NCBI GenBank assembly: GCA_029747585.1
Contig: JAPEVF010000746.1
Coordinates: 1 to 22,209, forward strand
DNA: 22,209 nucleotides
DNA from: Pleurotus djamor
Lineage: Eukaryota > Basidiomycota > Agaricomycetes > Agaricales > Pleurotaceae
Reading direction: 5' to 3'
Part shown: positions 18,199 through 22,209 of the stretch, piece by piece
Layout: the number at the start of each line of letters is the position of its first letter
How positions within the stretch are numbered: the first letter of the stretch is position 1
The notes under the pieces: generated by a model
The model's input: only the letters and a program-made list of their open reading frames with translations
Databases searched by the model: none
What the model was told of the DNA's origin: nothing
Program-made: the position numbers and the translations under genes

Positions 18199-19469
18199 GA
18201 TCACCAGAGTCTGGTGGCTGCTTTGAGGGTGCAGCGAACACATGGAAATCGGATAACGGAGAAACTAAAAAGTAGATACGATGCAACCCTAGAATAGACA
18301 TTATGCATTACATGTACAACGTGCCGAGTGTCTGGACCAAGGACAAACGAGCACCCTGTCGTTTAGTACTATTCGCGTATGCATCGTTGCACGGAAAGAA
18401 AAAGGAGCAAACAATGGAGGGAAGAAACCGAAATAAGAGTCCGTCTTATAGAGCGTGAAGAGGGTCTACTTAAGTGTCCGTCCGAGAGAAGCGTCAACGT
18501 ATGGGAAAAGTAGGGTCCATGATGAAAGGGATTGAAAGCTCGATGCGAATCGTACATATTAGAGGATGATACGGCCACTGGACGTTGTGCTCGACAGAAG
18601 ATATAGGAAGGTACAGTGGGCCTGGCGATTGTGATCACGCCTCATATGCTCCCTCTCGCACCAGGCTCAGTTGCGGTCGCTCGGCAGCATCAACTTATGC
18701 ACAACGCGCGACCCGAGTCCATCCTTCTTTCTTCATTCATCAGCCTCCAGCATCAACTCGTTGTTCTCAACGAAATATACGCCCTGGGACTCTGTAAGCT
18801 CGTCGTGGTGAAACACGATAGGGTAGACGTTGAAGGGAGGATGCAGTCAGCGTCGAGGGTTAAGTAGCAGGCTTTAAGACCAGATTGCATTGCTCGTATC
18901 AGCAAGACTGGATTGGGTCCTGGGGATTGGATGCGCCGTAGAATTTGATAGGTCGAGGCGGGCTATGAGTTATATAAGCTCTCTGGATAACCAAAGCTAC
19001 CGAGCTAGGCTGATACCGAGTCGAAGTCCTCCCAATCTCCGTGCTCAAAGTCGGGGTTTGATCCAAGGGCAAGACTTCCTCATTCTACATACCCTCTGTC
19101 CCAACCCACATTCCATGCAATAGCCATGATGTCCATCTCTGGTTTGCACCATATGCCTCAAACCCATGGCCGAACATCCAGTACCCAGTACCGAGTACGA
19201 TTCTGGAATGGGAGGAGGGGAGCATTAATCGGCTCGCGAGTGCCAGAAACGGGTGGCAGACGGCGTGCGCAAAGCGAGTTGGAGGTTCGTCTAGTTAGCC
19301 TCGAGTCGTTGAGTTAGTGGCGGAGGAGTGTTGGATAGCGCTGAACGCCGATGTAAGAACAGATATGACGAGGGTCAATGATGCTGTCGTTTGACTTCAT
19401 CACCTAGCAGTGGAATTGAGAGCACGATTGGATGGAAAAGTCACAGAGGTCGAGGGAGTTGGATGAGCT
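18199..19469. other. Gene-poor region, nothing convincing
   Basis: Many short ORFs occur on both strands (62-89 codons). None has recognisable motifs, a supported splice structure or a consistent composition. A minus-strand piece at about 18830-18725 (VYPIVFHHDELTESQGVYF) is the most protein-like but is only some 35 codons long. Confidence 0.4.
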
Positions 19470-20045
19470 TAAAGGTACGAGATGACATTATGATCTTGTC
19501 TTCCAAAACCTGGACGCTGGGTTGAGGCTCTGAGCGGAGACAGTGAAGCGACGTCTCTGGCCGTCCCGTCCAATCCGCGTTACAAGGTCCAACGTCCAAG
19601 CTTCAAGTCTCAGTTCTTCTTCATGTCCCCGATCCTTCCTCCTCCTTTTCCATACCTAACCGAGTTCACACAGCGACGGATAGGCAAGCCCGTAAGCCGG
19701 TAGCCAGGGTGGAGTCGTGTTGAGTTGAACGCATCAGGGCTAGTTGCACACCGGGGTCGAGCGACTCCAAGAATCCAACTCCAAGCTTCAACCCTCCACG
19801 CTCCAGTCCCCGTTCCCTCTCTTCTTCCCTCTCAACCTTCCTCTAGCCGCGTTCATCTTTCTTCGTCTCTCTAGAGCATGTGGTATGAACCGTTCAACGA
19901 TTGGTATCGTCGTCGAGCTTGGTTTGATGAGCCTGGTCTCAGGTATGTTGCTACCCACAATGGGGGTACGTCTCCGTATCCCATTTGCTCGAACCCAACG
20001 CCCATTACCAGACGCGAGTTCGAAATGTAGAGGTTCGTGTAACCC
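19470..20045 (+). repeat. Diverged tandem duplication, copy A
   Basis: Shares a succession of segments in the same order with 20130-20585. Examples are GGACGCTGGGTTGAGG against GGACGTTGAGCTAGAG, TCATCTTTCTTCGTCTCTC against TCATCTTTCTTCCTCTCTC, and a final block ending GAGTTCGAAATGTAGAGG against GAGCTCGAAATGTAGAGG. Boundaries are approximate. Confidence 0.6.
19877..20030 (+). pseudogene. Frame-shifted copy of the exon-like unit
   Basis: Homologous to 20410-20561 but 154 instead of 152 nt long, so the two copies cannot keep the same frame from acceptor to TAG. The first part reads GIVVELGLMSLVSG, parallel to GIVIELGWMNLGLDS in copy B, and the end keeps a LEPNAHY block in another frame. Confidence 0.35.
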
Positions 20046-20129
20046 GAGTTCGAGGTTCTTCTATTCTTAGGTGCTCCAGTTCGGAGGAGTGGTGATCGCT
20101 CTTGAGAGATTAGGAAGGGTAAACTTCAT

Positions 20130-20585
20130 GCTTTAAGGTGCAAGGTGCGAGACAACGTCGTCTGTCATGACCCGGACGTTGAGCTAGAGCCACAAGCGGA
20201 GTGAGTAGAGCAGAGCACGGGGAAGGCACTAAAACAGGGCGAAAGTAGGCCATGATCGAAGCCACGATTCCCAACCCGTGCTGCAAGGTCCGTTGTCCAT
20301 ACTCCGAACACAAGTTCACGCCTCAGTCCATTTCCAAATCCAAACAGTCCTCCTTTCCTTCGTCGGCAAGGCCTCTCCAAGCTACAGTCATCTTTCTTCC
20401 TCTCTCCAGCATGTCGTACAAAGTATTCGGAGCCCGGTATCGTCATCGAGCTCGGTTGGATGAACCTGGGCTTGGACAGCTACTGCCAGCCTGAGAAGGT
20501 CGTCTTCGTATCACAGCATCTCGAACCCAACGTCCATATCGGATGCGAGCTCGAAATGTAGAGGGCGAATGACAACCGTCGATTC
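20130..20585 (+). repeat. Diverged tandem duplication, copy B
   Basis: Second copy of the unit at 19470-20045, offset by 533 bp at the exon-like part. The region between the matching blocks differs in length, so several indels have accumulated. Confidence 0.6.
20410..20561 (+). CDS. Short exon-like ORF in copy B, about 50 aa, unknown function
   Basis: The frame is open from a TCTCTCCAG acceptor-like site to a TAG at 20559-20561. It reads CRTKYSEPGIVIELGWMNLG and then SQHLEPNVHIGCELEM. The composition looks coded and the match to copy A is clearest here. No upstream exon was placed and the family is not recognised. It may be a remnant of a small gene that was tandemly duplicated. Confidence 0.25.
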
Positions 20586-20859
20586 AATCAGCCGGCAGCG
20601 GTGGGAGTCGCTGTTGGGCTTGTGTGACATACTTATAGAGAGGTCGAGGAAGGGGAGGTTTTGAAGGAAAGGAGGGTTAAAGCCGTGCTTCCGTCGATGG
20701 TAGGATAGACTGGAGCTCGAACCTCGCGGAGAAAGCACGGCAACGCGAGCTTGCTGGAACGAAAGCAAGAAGGGGTGCTCCCAGTACGGAAAATCACCAT
20801 CCGAAATCCTTCTCATCCATATCCAAGCACCAGATCCAGATCCAAACCCATGTCCGGTC

Positions 20860-21369
20860 CTATTCCTTCATTGACATTGGGGATCCTTCGTCAGGAATTC
20901 GCTCTCCGGATGGAGCGTAACGATGTCTCAGACAAGGTATGTTGGCCAAGTTGCTCGGATTTGAAAATCGAACCAAGCTCTCCTCCCCTCGTGAGTCATC
21001 GTCCAAGTTGGTTCCATTGTAGTGTTCTATGTGAACCGTCGTTGGCCAGCTTGCTGAACGATGGTCGAGCAAGGGTAAGATAGCCGGGTATGATTGCGAC
21101 ATCGAGTAGCCTGGATACGGCTGTAATTCGATGGACTCGCACCATGGAGGTGGTTTTGATTGACTAGAACCAGGGACAATGGTGTCAAAGGCTTCAAGGT
21201 CTGTGGAGACTCGAGAGCGTTGGGTTGTAGGAGATGAAGTCGTCGCGCCTTTATTAACATCGTATGCTCGCATTTTGAGGGTGGTTGGGTATTTCGAGTT
21301 CTGAGGCCCGAGGAAATCTACATGTTTATACGCAAATGGTCGGCTGGCCGTGACCATGGTTAAGCGCAT
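20860..21369 (-). CDS. Uninterrupted 169-aa ORF of unknown function
   Basis: Starts with ATG and is open for 169 codons, the longest single-exon frame in the last 4 kb. The protein is polar with Ser, Pro and Thr and has no recognisable domain, signal peptide or repeat. Almost all confident genes here are intron-rich, so a single-exon frame with no homology clue may be chance. A plus-strand ORF overlaps it. Confidence 0.2.
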   Translation of the reverse strand: MRLTMVTASRPFAYKHVDFLGPQNSKYPTTLKMRAYDVNKGATTSSPTTQRSRVSTDLEAFDTIVPGSSQSKPPPWCESIELQPYPGYSMSQSYPAILPLLDHRSASWPTTVHIEHYNGTNLDDDSRGEESLVRFSNPSNLANIPCLRHRYAPSGERIPDEGSPMSMKE

Positions 21370-21801
21370 GCGCCGAAAGCCAGAAGCGGTTCGTCAGCTT
21401 CCAGGTGCATTCGTCGAGTATCAAGTATAGTTGGTATGCTGAAAGCACGCAAACCAGGTGAGTAGGGAGCAAAAAGGCTGGTGCTGGGTACGTACCAAGT
21501 TTCCGTCCTTCCGAGTCATTGTTGACCTCGTGCCTCAATATCGTCAAATCCCTATTCCTTCAAGTCGTAGGAAGCCACATAGGGCCATCCGTGGACGTTG
21601 TTAATCAATATCTGGGCGACCGAGGAGGTGGGACGTTGGTTACCCAGGTCTTCGGATGGTCGTTTCGTGAGCTTGCTTGAGAGTTCTCGAGCCCTCCCTC
21701 CGTGACAGTACGTGCTGAATTCCCTTCAATCGTTAGGAAGAGTATGTAGAGTTGATGAAAGGTTGTTAACACGAAGNAAAAAAGATGAGTAAAACGATCT
21801 G

Positions 21802-22064
21802 TTAAGCGTTCCAGTTGTTGCGCACCGGTTTCCTGTCATCTTCATGAATGTCTTCATCAGTGTTGAGGCGCCTGAGCGGACCCATCAAGGTTGAAGTCTC
21901 CATATAAGTTAAGTACTCGCCATTGAGCACGTCGTTCGACAAAGCCGAATATCACGTAAGTACCAGCAGGATAAAGAGTCGACCTGTACTGGTGATTGGT
22001 GGGGACTCTGGCATTGACGCGGTCTGTAGAGCGCGTCGTGTTAGTAGCATTCGCTTGCTCAGAG
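21802..22064 (-). CDS. Exon-like minus-strand ORFs, two overlapping frames
   Basis: One frame is open from a CCAG acceptor-like site at 22066-22065 to TGA at 21859-21857 (68 aa, including YRSTLYPAGTYVIFGFVERR). A second is open from 21951 to TAA at 21804-21802 (49 aa, including NGEYLTYMETSTLMGPLRR). Both look protein-like and they overlap for about 95 nt, so at most one is likely to be real there. No joining splice site was found. Confidence 0.2.
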
Positions 22065-22209
22065 CTGGATCAGAGGCGTGGTCGCGGTTGGTCGGCGAAT
22101 ATTTAAATCTCGGCTGTCCGTTTAAGAGGACTGACATCATTCAGGTACCAATCGACCAGGGCCCAGACCGCTCAGAAATTATTTATTGTCCTCGAGGCTC
22201 GTCGTCCCT

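Larger units (their letters stand above)
20586..22209. other. Gene-poor right end of the window
   Basis: Contains only the weak minus-strand ORFs listed separately and a plus-strand ORF starting at ATG 20850 (MSGPIPSLTLGILRQEF) that runs to a GTATGT donor-like site at 20937 without a clear partner exon. An N next to a run of A lies at 21777. Confidence 0.35.

Noticed and set aside
18211..18222. GGTGGCTGCTT direct repeat as target-site duplication of the element
   Set aside because: It is separated from the inverted repeats by 15-20 bp on each side, so it cannot be a simple duplication flanking the ends as defined.
20511..20630. Minus-strand 39-aa ORF starting MSHKPNSDSH with a TATAAG directly before the ATG
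   Set aside because: The TATA-like bases are only a few nucleotides before the ATG, so they cannot serve as its promoter. The frame lies on the opposite strand of a duplicated block and shows no homology.
1..22209. tRNA, rRNA, CRISPR arrays, bacterial operons
   Set aside because: No tRNA B-box with pairing arms, no rRNA core motifs and no spaced repeats were seen; the intron structure shows eukaryotic DNA.

Overview
The window looks like nuclear DNA of a filamentous basidiomycete, most likely an Agaricomycete. The reasons are: about 35 introns that can be placed, nearly all 43-72 bp with GT..AG ends; a multi-exon polyporopepsin-type aspartic protease; an F-box/LRR-like protein of the kind expanded in Agaricomycetes; and TKL-like protein kinases with an HGD or HSD catalytic loop in place of HRD. 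The genus is not determined. Three single N bases lie in or beside homopolymers, so small indel errors are possible.

Layout, left to right. 1-177 is the 3' end of a Pro/Met-rich protein (+). 768-1573 (-) is a three-exon gene of unknown function, followed upstream by a stretch with broken coding character. 2735-4320 (+) is an F-box/LRR-like protein without a visible F-box. 4697-4848 (+) is a tiny gene-like stretch that needs two frame changes. 5598-7337 (+) is a ten-exon secreted A1 aspartic protease with both catalytic Asp residues and one GC-AG intron. 7338-9241 is mostly non-coding and holds a 10-bp tandem repeat and a polypurine tract. 9242-10705 (+) and 10797-12235 (-) are two kinases placed tail to tail, 91 bp apart. 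The minus-strand one has every canonical kinase motif; the plus-strand one has lost the glycine loop and has DAG for DFG. 12902-15815 (-) is a complete 17-exon class II histone deacetylase (Hda1/Clr3 type) with a C-terminal Arb2-like region.

From about 16.1 kb onward the window changes character. There is a perfect 22-bp-arm hairpin, then a pair of 55-bp inverted repeats 1.7 kb apart (a candidate decayed or non-autonomous TIR element) enclosing a minus-strand ORF with two AATAAA signals. The last 4 kb are gene-poor, with a diverged tandem duplication and several weak ORFs.

The genes do not form a pathway: one is a secreted protease, two are signalling kinases, one is a chromatin enzyme. I found no tRNA, rRNA, CRISPR array or convincing new system. 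The most useful observations concern gene structure: a 14-nt micro-exon carrying two zinc ligands, a GC-AG intron, an N base inside a splice acceptor, and the inverted-repeat element.
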